Shown here piece by piece: positions 34,861-45,069 of a DNA stretch of 64,000 bases; position 1 is the stretch's first letter; every line of letters begins with the position of its first letter. Origin of the DNA: Microtetraspora sp. NBRC 16547 (GTDB taxonomy: Bacteria > Actinomycetota > Actinomycetes > Streptosporangiales > Streptosporangiaceae). The position numbers and the translations under genes were made by a program. Below the pieces are notes generated by a model. It did no database searches and was not told where the DNA came from. It saw only the letters and a list, made by a program, of their open reading frames with translations. The stretch spans positions 1-64,000 of the forward strand of contig NZ_BSSE01000031.1 of NCBI RefSeq assembly GCF_030268965.1, written 5' to 3'.

Positions 34861-35516
34861 TCGATGTGCTCGTCGTCGACGACGACTTCCGTGTGGCCCA
34901 GGTCCATGCGGGGTTCGTCGAGCTCGTCCCCGGGTTCCGGGTGGCCGGGCAGGCCCACACCGCCGCCGCGGCGGCGGACATGGCCGCCCGGCTCGTCCCC
35001 GACCTCGTCCTGTTGGACGTCTACCTCCCCGACGGGTCCGGGCTCGACCTGATCCGCGTGCTGTCCGCCGACGTCATCGTGCTGACCGCGGCCAACGACG
35101 CCGCCTCCGTGCGCGCCGCCCTGTCCAGGGGAGCCCTGCACTATGTGATCAAGCCCTTCGGCGCGCAGGACCTGGGAAGCCGGCTCAGGGGGTACGCGCG
35201 CTACCGCCGCCTGCTGGGGTCGGCGACGGGCATGAACCAGTCGTCCATCGACGAGGCGATGCGCGCGTTGCACCGCGCCGATCAGGCCGCGGCGCGCGGA
35301 CCCAAGGGCCACTCCCCGGTCACGGTCCGCCTGATCGCCGACATCCTGCAGGCCAGCGAGAACGCGCTGTCGGCGGCGGAGATCGCCGCCCGGATCGGCG
35401 TCTCGCGGGCCACCGCGCAGCGGTACCTCGCGGGCCTCACCGAATCCGGGCGGGTCGCCATGACACTCAGGTACGGCGCGACCGGCCGCCCCGAGCACCT
35501 GTACACCTGGTGCTGA
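34857..35516 (+). CDS. Response regulator, CitB type
   Basis: 219 residues. Receiver with VLVVDDDF acidic pair, phospho-acceptor D54 in LLDVYLPD, and the conserved Lys in VIKPFG. The C-terminal HTH (AAEIAARIGVSRATAQRYLA) is the CitB/DcuR-like winged helix. It likely activates the divergent ABC importer genes in response to an extracellular carboxylate-like signal (inference). Confidence 0.9.
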   Translation: MIDVLVVDDDFRVAQVHAGFVELVPGFRVAGQAHTAAAAADMAARLVPDLVLLDVYLPDGSGLDLIRVLSADVIVLTAANDAASVRAALSRGALHYVIKPFGAQDLGSRLRGYARYRRLLGSATGMNQSSIDEAMRALHRADQAAARGPKGHSPVTVRLIADILQASENALSAAEIAARIGVSRATAQRYLAGLTESGRVAMTLRYGATGRPEHLYTWC

Positions 35517-35536
35517 CCGACCGGAGCCACCCGGGG

Positions 35537-36964
35537 TCACTTGGCCTTGGTGGCGGCGCAGGAGTCCTGGGTGGCGTCGAAGCCGCGCAACGCTTCGTCG
35601 TCGTCGACGCGCAGTGTGCGCAGGCCGTTCCAGTCGTCCCCGACGGTCAGTATGAGGCGGGAGGTCGACGCGCGGCCGACCAGCGTGGCGGTGCTGGTCT
35701 TCAGGTCCTTGGAGAGCGTGGGAACGCCGGACGCGCCGTTGCGTGAGTACAGGATCGTGGTATTCGGATACGGCTTGCGCCGGGCGTCGCCGACCTTGAC
35801 GATATGGTAGCCGCGCTGTTCGAGCGCCGCGGCCACCTGAGTGCCCAGGCCGCCGTGGCTGGTGCCGTTGCGGACCTCGACGTGCACCTTTGAACGCGGG
35901 ATCTTGCTCTGCCCGCCCTTCACTCCGGAACCGGCGATGTTCTTGTCCGCCGCGACGATCTGGAACAGCCTCTTCGCCTGCGGCTGGACCCACTCGACCC
36001 GGCCGGGGTGGCTGATCGAGTAGCGCCAGGGAACGGTGATGAAGCGGATCTGCCCGGCAGTCAGGCCTTGGGCGCTGTCGGCCAGGTCCTTCATCACGCC
36101 CACCGTGAGCTTCGGGTCGGTGGTGAGGGACTTGGTGGCCGCGTCCAGGAAGCCGAACAGCCTGGCGGGGTCGGTGAGCGTCTGGCCGCTCATGACCTTC
36201 TTGACCATGGAGGCGATGAACATCTGCTGGCGTTGGATGCGGCCGATGTCCGAACCGTCACCCAGGCTGTAGCGGGCCCGGACGTAGCCCAGCGCCTTTT
36301 CGCCCTTCAGGGTCTGCCGTCCGGCGGGCAGGTTGAGGAGAGCCTTCTTGTCGTGGATCGGCTCGGGGACACAGACCTCCACGCCGCCGAGCGCGTTCAC
36401 CATGTCCTTGAAGCCGGTGAAGTCGACCGTGGCGAAGTGGTCGATGTGGATGCCGGTGAGTGCCTCGACGGTCTTCCAGGTGCAGGCGATCCCGCCGAAG
36501 GCGAACGACTCGTTGATCATCCCCACGTGGGGGAGCTGGCCCATCAGGTTCCCCTTGGCGCGGCAGGCGGGGAGCTGGACCAGCGAATCCCGGGGGAAGC
36601 TGATGACCATGGCATTGTCCCGTTTGGGGGAGATGTGCGCCAGCATGATCGTATCGGTGCGTTGCCCGGAGATCCGGTGACCATACTTGGCGTTCTTGCC
36701 GTCCCGCTGGTCCGAGCCGACAATCAGCACGTTCAGTGCGCTCGTCGGGGCCTTGGGCGGGCGAGTGGGGCTCAGATCGTCAGTGCTGACGTCGATGTGC
36801 CTGACATTGTTGCTCAGCTTGAGGTAGGCGCCGTACGTGACGGCCGCGACCGCCAGTGCGATCGTCGCGACGATCGCCACCAGCCACCACAGCCAGCGTC
36901 TACGGCGGGGAGCCGCGGTGTCAGCGGGAGGGGAAGGCGGTGCGTCGACATGCCCGCTGCTCAC
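35537..36964 (-). CDS. LytR-CpsA-Psr (LCP) family protein with LytR_C domain
   Basis: 475 residues. One N-terminal TM (LWWLVAIVATIALAVAAVTY), then the LCP catalytic domain (LNVLIVGSDQRDGK; RTDTIMLAHIS; VISFPRDSLVQLP; EKALGYVRARYSLGDGSDIG) with the Arg and Asp residues that bind polyprenyl pyrophosphate. A LytR_C domain follows (from about 360). It attaches glycopolymers to cell-wall peptidoglycan outside the membrane. GTG 36964 has GGAG at good spacing. Confidence 0.92.
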   Translation of the reverse strand: MSSGHVDAPPSPPADTAAPRRRRWLWWLVAIVATIALAVAAVTYGAYLKLSNNVRHIDVSTDDLSPTRPPKAPTSALNVLIVGSDQRDGKNAKYGHRISGQRTDTIMLAHISPKRDNAMVISFPRDSLVQLPACRAKGNLMGQLPHVGMINESFAFGGIACTWKTVEALTGIHIDHFATVDFTGFKDMVNALGGVEVCVPEPIHDKKALLNLPAGRQTLKGEKALGYVRARYSLGDGSDIGRIQRQQMFIASMVKKVMSGQTLTDPARLFGFLDAATKSLTTDPKLTVGVMKDLADSAQGLTAGQIRFITVPWRYSISHPGRVEWVQPQAKRLFQIVAADKNIAGSGVKGGQSKIPRSKVHVEVRNGTSHGGLGTQVAAALEQRGYHIVKVGDARRKPYPNTTILYSRNGASGVPTLSKDLKTSTATLVGRASTSRLILTVGDDWNGLRTLRVDDDEALRGFDATQDSCAATKAK

Positions 36965-37419
36965 GTATTACTCCAGAGATCGGGCCAGGGCCGCCGCGCC
37001 TGACCAAGAGCCACGCTGTAGAGATCTCAGCCGATCGAACGGCGCCGGGTGTGCTGACCCGCCCCTATGGTCGGAAGGGCCTCAGACCGTGCCGTCTCCC
37101 GCGCCGTCCGGGGGCGGGAGACGGAGATTCTCTTGGCTGTGAACCTGTCGAGTGCTCAACCCTGCTCCCACTTTGGTTGTACAGTTGCGCAATATAGCAA
37201 TCAACGCGTGTTCGATGACAATCGACGCGCCAGGCGAGGGCGGGGTATGCGCGCGGGCCCCTATGCTGTGGGCGCCGGTGCGCCTTCCCCGCGCGCACGT
37301 CGCCGGACGCGTGTGAGAGGCAATCGGAGACCGTGTCCGGTATGGCCGGGAGTGTACGTCCAGAGGGTGAAGGCATACTCTGGTCAGCACCCGGTAGCGA
37401 CCAGAAGGGGAGCGATGTC
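36965..37419. promoter_or_regulatory. Long divergent region, LCP / tatA, with strong stem-loop
   Basis: 455 bp without a recognised gene. A strong stem-loop spans 37092-37124: arms CCGTCTCCCGC and GCGGGAGACGG, loop 11. An AT-richer patch follows (37185-37195, TTGCGCAATAT). The region could hold promoters for both genes, an attenuator or a small RNA; the sequence alone does not decide. Confidence 0.4.
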
Positions 37420-37731
37420 ATGGGTTCACTCAGCCCAATGCACTGGATAATCGTGGCTGTGGTGTTCGTGATGCTCTTCGGCGCCAAGAAGTTGCCGGAC
37501 GCCGCGAAGGCCGTCGGACAGTCTCTACGGATTCTCAAGAAGGAGACCAACAAGCTCCGCGACGAGGACGACGCTCCCGCGGTCGAGCAGGTCGCCCCGG
37601 CCACTCAGACGCAACTCGCCTCGAGCTCCCCGGCCGTCGAGGAGCGGTTGCGCGCACTCGAAGAGGAGAACGCCCGGCTCAAGAAGGCCGCGGCCGGCGA
37701 TGCTCGGCCACGCGAGCGCGAAGACCGCTGA
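37420..37731 (+). CDS. tatA: Twin-arginine translocase subunit TatA
   Basis: 103 residues. N-terminal TM (HWIIVAVVFVMLFGAKKLPD) with the FGAKKLPD hinge, an amphipathic helix (AAKAVGQSLRILKKETNKL), then an acidic coiled-coil tail. TatA oligomers form the pore-like element that exports folded proteins. GGGGAG lies eight bases before ATG. No tatC is adjacent, so it may be a second copy. Confidence 0.88.
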   Translation: MGSLSPMHWIIVAVVFVMLFGAKKLPDAAKAVGQSLRILKKETNKLRDEDDAPAVEQVAPATQTQLASSSPAVEERLRALEEENARLKKAAAGDARPREREDR

Positions 37732-38000
37732 CCGAGGAGCGCCCCGGCCGCCGCGGTCGGTGACAGCGCAACTCATCCTTCTTCACTTCACCCGGTAGAC
37801 GCACCACGACCCGTCCGCGAGGACAGCGATAAACATCGCGGTCCGGGCGATGATCCCGGGCACGACGTAGCACCTGGCGGCCCTCCGATCAGGGTTTCGG
37901 CGGGAGCACGTAGCAGCTGCCCAGGGGCTGTGACAGGCTGCCGCGCCTATCGAGAACATGGTCGGAGTGGACGCGGGCGCGGCGTTTCGCGGTCGGCTGA
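37732..38000. other. Intergenic region, degraded
   Basis: No intact gene. Its end leads into the AraC remnant at 38001, so it may contain decayed regulator sequence that I cannot align by eye. Confidence 0.3.
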
Positions 38001-38060
38001 CAGGTGAGCAGACCGATCAGGAATCGAGAAGCGCCGGTCCCCGAGCCGCAACTAGCCTGA
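38001..38060 (+). pseudogene. C-terminal remnant of an AraC regulator (diverged repeat)
   Basis: These bases encode [19 protein letters not shown] and a TGA. They match the C-terminus of the intact AraC gene ([21 protein letters not shown] copy at 41435-41489) with only about five mismatches in 55 bp. Nothing else of that gene is recognisable here. The TGA lies five bases before the VOC start, the arrangement expected of an AraC-VOC operon. Confidence 0.65.
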
Positions 38061-38065
38061 CCGGC

Positions 38066-38476
38066 ATGGACATCGCCATTCACTGGACCTTCCTCCCGCA
38101 CAACGACCCGGACGCCTCTCTGGCCTTCTATCGCGACACCCTCGGCTTCGAGGTCCGCAACGACGTCGGAAACGGCAAGATGCGCTGGATCACCGTCGGT
38201 CCCGCCGACCAGCCCGGCACGTCCATCGTCCTGGAGCCCCCGGCCGCCGACCCCGGCGTCACCGACGCCGAGCGCCGCACCATCGCCGAGATGATGGCCA
38301 AGGGCACCTACGCCCGCATCGTTCTGGCCACCGCCGACCTCGACGGCACCTTCGAGAAGGTACAGGCCGGCGGCGCCGAGGTCGTCCAGGAGCCGACCGA
38401 GCAGCCGTACGGCATTCGTGACTGCGCCTTCCGCGATCCCGCGGGCAACCTGATCCGCATCAACGAGCTCCGCTGA
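38066..38476 (+). CDS. VOC family protein
   Basis: 136 residues, one VOC domain pair ([40 protein letters not shown]) ending [16 protein letters not shown]. Close relatives of this sequence usually sit next to an AraC regulator and a UvrA-like ABC protein. The same three are present here in altered order. Probably sequesters or modifies a toxic compound. Confidence 0.83.
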   Translation: MDIAIHWTFLPHNDPDASLAFYRDTLGFEVRNDVGNGKMRWITVGPADQPGTSIVLEPPAADPGVTDAERRTIAEMMAKGTYARIVLATADLDGTFEKVQAGGAEVVQEPTEQPYGIRDCAFRDPAGNLIRINELR

Positions 38477-38533
38477 GCCGTACGGCAATCGCAGCCCCGA
38501 CCTGTACAGACCCCTAATGGAGACACAATTAGC

Positions 38534-40918
<2,385 letters not shown>

Positions 40919-40941
40919 CCGAGGTCCTCGCGGACACCGTG

Positions 40942-40964
40942 AGACGAGTTCTCTCGTCTGTTTT
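40942..40964 (+). terminator. Rho-independent terminator
   Basis: Arms AGACGAG (40942-40948) and CTCGTCT (40953-40959), 4-base loop, then GTTTT. It lies 24 bp after the UvrA-like stop. Confidence 0.75.
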
Positions 40965-41044
40965 GACTCGTCTCGACCGGTAAAGGGGCGTGTGCAACAG
41001 GGTCGAGTGCGCATTCATCCTTCGTATGTGGCACGATCTCGCAG

Positions 41045-41495
<451 letters not shown>

Positions 41496-41503
<8 letters not shown>

Positions 41504-41936
41504 GTCCCGATCGTATGCCGGTGCGACGGGAGCGGGCCAGAACCAGCCCGCCGAGGACCGTGGCGATCAGCCCGACCACCAGGGCCACGAAGCCCCCGAC
41601 TATTCCGTAGCCGGTGCCGGGACCACCGTCGGCGGCGGCCACAACCAGCCCGCCGATGACCGCGCCGGCCAGCCCCGCCACCAGGGCCACGATGGCCCCC
41701 CTTCGCCCGTTGCCGGTGCCGATACGACCAGCGGAGCGGGCCAGAGCCAGCCCACCGATGACCACGCCGGCCAGCCCTAGCAGCGCGGCCACCAAGGACC
41801 AGAGGCGCCCGGCGGTCAAGGTGTAAGCACTGGCGGGGTCCGGCTGGACCAAGACGTGCGCGGCCGCCGGTGCGGCAAGCTGGAAACCTTCAATGAGGGT
41901 GGCTCCGGCCACGGCAAGCACAAGTCGGACTGACAT
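41496..41936 (-). CDS. DUF6223 family membrane protein
   Basis: 146 residues. Signal-like N-terminus followed by three TM helices (LWSLVAALLGLAGVVIGGLALA; AIVALVAGLAGAVIGGLVVA; GGFVALVVGLIATVLGGLVLA), each closed by an ARS-type motif. Small integral membrane protein of unknown function. It overlaps the AraC gene by 8 bp tail to tail and is divergent from the NarL-type kinase. Confidence 0.72.
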
Positions 41937-42079
41937 GAGGTGTTCCTTCTCCTCCTGCGAGTGGACGTCGTCTGATCATGTCCGCCGCACCCACCGCCGG
42001 TCGTCCAGCGGACGCAGGCAATTCACGCTGCCGCCGATGCCGCAGCCGGCTACCGCGGACGCCGCAGGAGCCGCGAAGG

Positions 42080-42148
42080 TACCGCGTGTGCGGTAGCCGG
42101 ACGATCATCCGCGCGCAGGAGTCGTCCGCGCAGACATCCAGCTAAGGT
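42080..42148. promoter_or_regulatory. Operator candidate and leaderless promoter of NarL-type TCS
   Basis: Dyad TACCGC (42080-42085) / GCGGTA (42090-42095) lies about 50 bp before -10-like TAAGGT (42143-42148). The latter ends six bases before the kinase ATG, and no ribosome-binding site is present. Confidence 0.45.
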
Positions 42149-42154
42149 GCGCGC

Positions 42155-43282
42155 ATGAGTACAGGATGGTCCGGTGTCCAGGCCGGTGTCAGAGACTGGG
42201 CGATCGCCGTCTGCGTGGCGGCGACGCTGCTGGTCACCGGGCTGTCCGGGCAGCACTCCGCCACGAACCTCGACCTGCTCGGCTACGCGCTGCTGACAGC
42301 CGGCGGCCTGGCGCTGGCCGCGCGCCGCCGCGCTCCGGTTCCGGTCCTGGCCGTCACCGGGCTGTGCGCGGTGGGTTACCAGGCGGCCGGTTTCGACGTG
42401 CCTGCCGTCGCGTACCTGTTCGCGGTGTACGCCGCCGTGCGGGCGGGACACCGCATCGTCACGGTGGCGGCGAGCGTGACCGTGCTGGCCGCTCTCCCGC
42501 TCGCGGCCCTGGCCTCGGGCCTGCACGACACGGGCGAGGCGTTCGCGCAGGCTCGAGGCGCTCTCGAGGTGGCCTGGCTGATCGCTGCCGGTGCCGCGGG
42601 GGAAGCGCTGCGGCAGGCCGAGCGGCGGGCGGACGAGGCCGAGCGCACCCGGGAGGAGACCGCGCGGCGCCGCGCCGACGAGGAGCGGCTGCACATCGCG
42701 CGGGAGCTGCACGATTCGCTCACCCACCAGATCTCGGTCATCAAGGTGCAGGCCGAAGTCGCCGTCCACGTGGCCCGCAAGCGCGGCGAGCAGGTGCCGG
42801 AGGCTCTGCTGGCGATCCAGGAGGCAGTTCGGGAGGCGACCCGGGAGCTGCGAGCGACCCTGGAGGCGCTGCGCGAGGACGACACGACCCCGCCGCGTGG
42901 TCTCGACCACGTACCGGAACTGGTGAAACGGGCCCGTACGAGCGGACTGGACACGACGCTGACGATCGAAGGACAACGACGCGACGTGCCGGCCGCGGTG
43001 GACCGGACCGCCTATCGCATCGTTCAGGAGTCGCTCACCAACGTCGCCCGCCACGCCGCCGCCGCCACGGCCTCGGTCCGGATCGACTACCGCCCGGACG
43101 CCCTCGCCATACGCGTCGACGACGACGGCAAGGCCGCGCCGAGCACCGCCCCGATGCCCGGCATCGGACTGCTCGGGATGCGCGAACGCGTCACCGCCCT
43201 CGGCGGCCACCTGCGCGCCGAACCCCGCGACGAGGGCGGCTTCACCGTCCAAGCCGAGCTTCCAGTGGACCGAACGCCATGA
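42155..43282 (+). CDS. Sensor histidine kinase (HisKA_3, NarL type)
   Basis: 375 residues. Four to five N-terminal TM segments (to about residue 135), a linker coiled coil, H186 in ARELHDSLTHQISVI, N box YRIVQESLTNVARHA, and G box GIGLLGMRERVTALGG. Cell-envelope or drug stress is a typical input for this architecture. It is coupled to its response regulator (ATGA). Confidence 0.92.
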   Translation: MSTGWSGVQAGVRDWAIAVCVAATLLVTGLSGQHSATNLDLLGYALLTAGGLALAARRRAPVPVLAVTGLCAVGYQAAGFDVPAVAYLFAVYAAVRAGHRIVTVAASVTVLAALPLAALASGLHDTGEAFAQARGALEVAWLIAAGAAGEALRQAERRADEAERTREETARRRADEERLHIARELHDSLTHQISVIKVQAEVAVHVARKRGEQVPEALLAIQEAVREATRELRATLEALREDDTTPPRGLDHVPELVKRARTSGLDTTLTIEGQRRDVPAAVDRTAYRIVQESLTNVARHAAAATASVRIDYRPDALAIRVDDDGKAAPSTAPMPGIGLLGMRERVTALGGHLRAEPRDEGGFTVQAELPVDRTP

Positions 43283-43941
43283 TCCGTGTCCTGCTGGTCG
43301 ACGACCAGCCGCTCATTCGCAGCGGATTCCGCGCGCTCCTCGACCTCGAGGACGACATCGAGGTGGTGGCCGAGGCCGCCGACGGCAAGGAGGGCCTGGC
43401 TCTCGCCAAGCAGCACCTGCCCGACATCGTGCTCATCGACATCCAGATGCCGGTCGTCGACGGCATCGAGGCGACCCGGCGCATCGCCGCGGACCCGACC
43501 CTGGACCAGGTGCACGTCGTCATCCTGACCAACTACGGCCTCGACGAGTACGTCTTCAACGCGCTGCGCGCCGGCGCCGCCGGGTTCCTCGTCAAGGACA
43601 TCCTGCCGGAAGACTTCCTGCACTCGGTTCGCGTCGCCGCACGCGGCGACGCCCTGCTCGCACCGTCGATCACCCGCAAGCTGATCAACCGCTACGTCAC
43701 CCAGCCGCTCCACCCAGGCGCCGACACGGTGCTGAAGGAGCTGACCAACCGCGAGCGCGAAGCCGTCGTCCTGGTCGCACACGGCCTGTCCAACGACCAG
43801 ATCGCCGACCGCATGGTGATCAGCCCGCTGACCGCGAAGACCCACATCAACCGGGCCATGGTCAAACTCCATGCCCGTGACCGCGCCCACCTCGTGGTCC
43901 TCGCCTACGAGTCCGGCCTGGTAGCCCCTCGAAACCGCTGA
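43279..43941 (+). CDS. LuxR/NarL-type response regulator
   Basis: 220 residues. Acidic pair LLVDDQP, D54 in VLIDIQMPV, Lys in FLVKDILP. LuxR HTH: LTNREREAVVLVAHGLSNDQ, then IADRMVISPLTAKTHINRAM. Partner of the kinase encoded upstream. Confidence 0.93.
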   Translation: MIRVLLVDDQPLIRSGFRALLDLEDDIEVVAEAADGKEGLALAKQHLPDIVLIDIQMPVVDGIEATRRIAADPTLDQVHVVILTNYGLDEYVFNALRAGAAGFLVKDILPEDFLHSVRVAARGDALLAPSITRKLINRYVTQPLHPGADTVLKELTNREREAVVLVAHGLSNDQIADRMVISPLTAKTHINRAMVKLHARDRAHLVVLAYESGLVAPRNR

Positions 43942-44712
43942 TGCGCTCCCGGGACGCGGCACTGGCGGCCTTCTGGCGGCGGGACGTGCGACGGGGCAGG
44001 CGCAGCGAGTTGATCTTGTGGCCGGCGAAGCCCAGGAACGCCGGCAGCAGGGTCACCGCGGCGATCATCGTCACCAGCACGATCACCGACGTGGCGACGG
44101 CTACTCCGGTCATCAGCCGCTGTTCCATGACGATCAGGCCCAGCAGCGCGATCACGACGGTCGTGCCGGCGAACAGGACCGCGTGACCGGCCGTTGTGAT
44201 GGCCTTGACCGTGGCGGTCTCGGGCTCGTCACCGGCCTGCAGGCTGTCCTTGTAGCGGGTCACGATGAACAGTGCGTAGTCGATGCCGACACCGAGCCCT
44301 ATCATCGCGGCGAGGATCACAGTGAAATCCGGTGAGGGGACCAGGTACCCCACCAGCTTCATCAGGGCGATGCCGGCGGCGATCGCCAGCAGTGCGGTCA
44401 CGATCGGCAGGCCCATCGCCACCAGTGACCCGAAGGCGATGAACAAGATCACCGCTGCGGCCACGATGCCCACGCTCTCGGCCGAACCCTGCGGGGGTGT
44501 CTCGGCCTTCTCTGCCTTCTGCCCGCCCAGCCCCAGCGTCACGCCGTCACCGGAGGCGTTCTTGACCAGGCCCACCAGGGGCTTGACCTCGGTCTTGTCC
44601 GCCTCCTCGTGGGTCAGCGGGACGGTCGTACGGGCGATACGACGATCCTGCGTCACCAGATTCTTGTCCTGATACGGCGAGGTCACCGGTCCTACCACGG
44701 GCCCGCCGCGAT
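43942..44712 (-). pseudogene. MMPL transporter fragment
   Basis: About 250 codons of the first RND domain: VTSPYQDKNLVTQD (loop), then TM2-TM6 (VGIVAAAVILFIAFGSLVAM; FTVILAAMIGLGVGIDYALF). The IDYALFIVTRY charged motif is kept. MMPL proteins have over 700 residues. The start codon and TM1 are missing, and the C-terminal half is replaced by sequence antisense to the response regulator. It encodes a partial MmpL-like lipid or drug exporter and is surely non-functional. Confidence 0.75.
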
Positions 44713-44807
44713 CCTCGCCGCGCCCGCGTCCGCCGCCACCTCCGACCCCGGTCCCGAGACCTGCCTTCAGGGCTATGTGTGGCGAGTGGCGCGCCCCGCG
44801 GGGTGCC

Positions 44808-44855
44808 GGCACCAAGGGTGCCCGACACACGTGAAGGCGCGGCGGCGCAGCCGCC
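44808..44855. repeat. Paired GC hairpins
   Basis: Two perfect hairpins close together: GGCACC/GGTGCC (44808-44813, 44817-44822) and GGCGGC/GCCGCC (44841-44846, 44850-44855), each with a 3-base loop. They lie between the MMPL remnant and the tandem structured repeat. Confidence 0.6.
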
Positions 44856-44882
44856 ATGCCCACCCCGTCGTAGCCAACCGGC

Positions 44883-45055
44883 CGTGAGGAAAGCTCGGGA
44901 GCTAGATATGCCAGTAGGCCCCCCAGGGCCTACCTGGAATCGAACCAGGTAAGAAGGAAGCCCTCGAATGGCCTCACGACCGGAACGCGAGGAAAGCGGG
45001 AGAACTAGAAGCTTCTAATCAAGAATGGAGAAGGAAGCTCACCCATGGCCTCACG
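44883..45055. repeat. Diverged tandem structured repeat (units A and B)
   Basis: Unit A (44883-44978) and unit B (44986-45055) both begin CGYGAGGAAAGC, continue GGGAG...CTAGA, and end AAGGAAGC, six bases, ATGGCCTCACG. In unit A, CGTGAGG (44883-44889) can pair with CCTCACG (44972-44978), enclosing hairpins AGCTC/GAGCT, GTAGGCCC/GGGCCTAC (44914-44933) and ACCTGG/CCAGGT (44932-44950). Unit B carries the palindrome TAGAAGCTTCTA in the variable part. This resembles a duplicated multi-branch RNA or the ends of a lost mobile element. The family is not recognised. Confidence 0.5.
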
Positions 45056-45069
45056 GTTCCCCCACCGTA

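Noticed and set aside
37185-37195. TTGCGCAATAT shared with the ArsR operator region at 52812-52822
   Set aside because: An 11-base match centred on a simple palindrome could be chance; no second dyad accompanies it in the LCP/tatA region.
44932-44950. tRNA T-arm-like hairpin (loop reads TTCGATT on the minus strand)
   Set aside because: No acceptor, D-arm or anticodon stem can be placed around it on either strand; only the T-arm resemblance exists.
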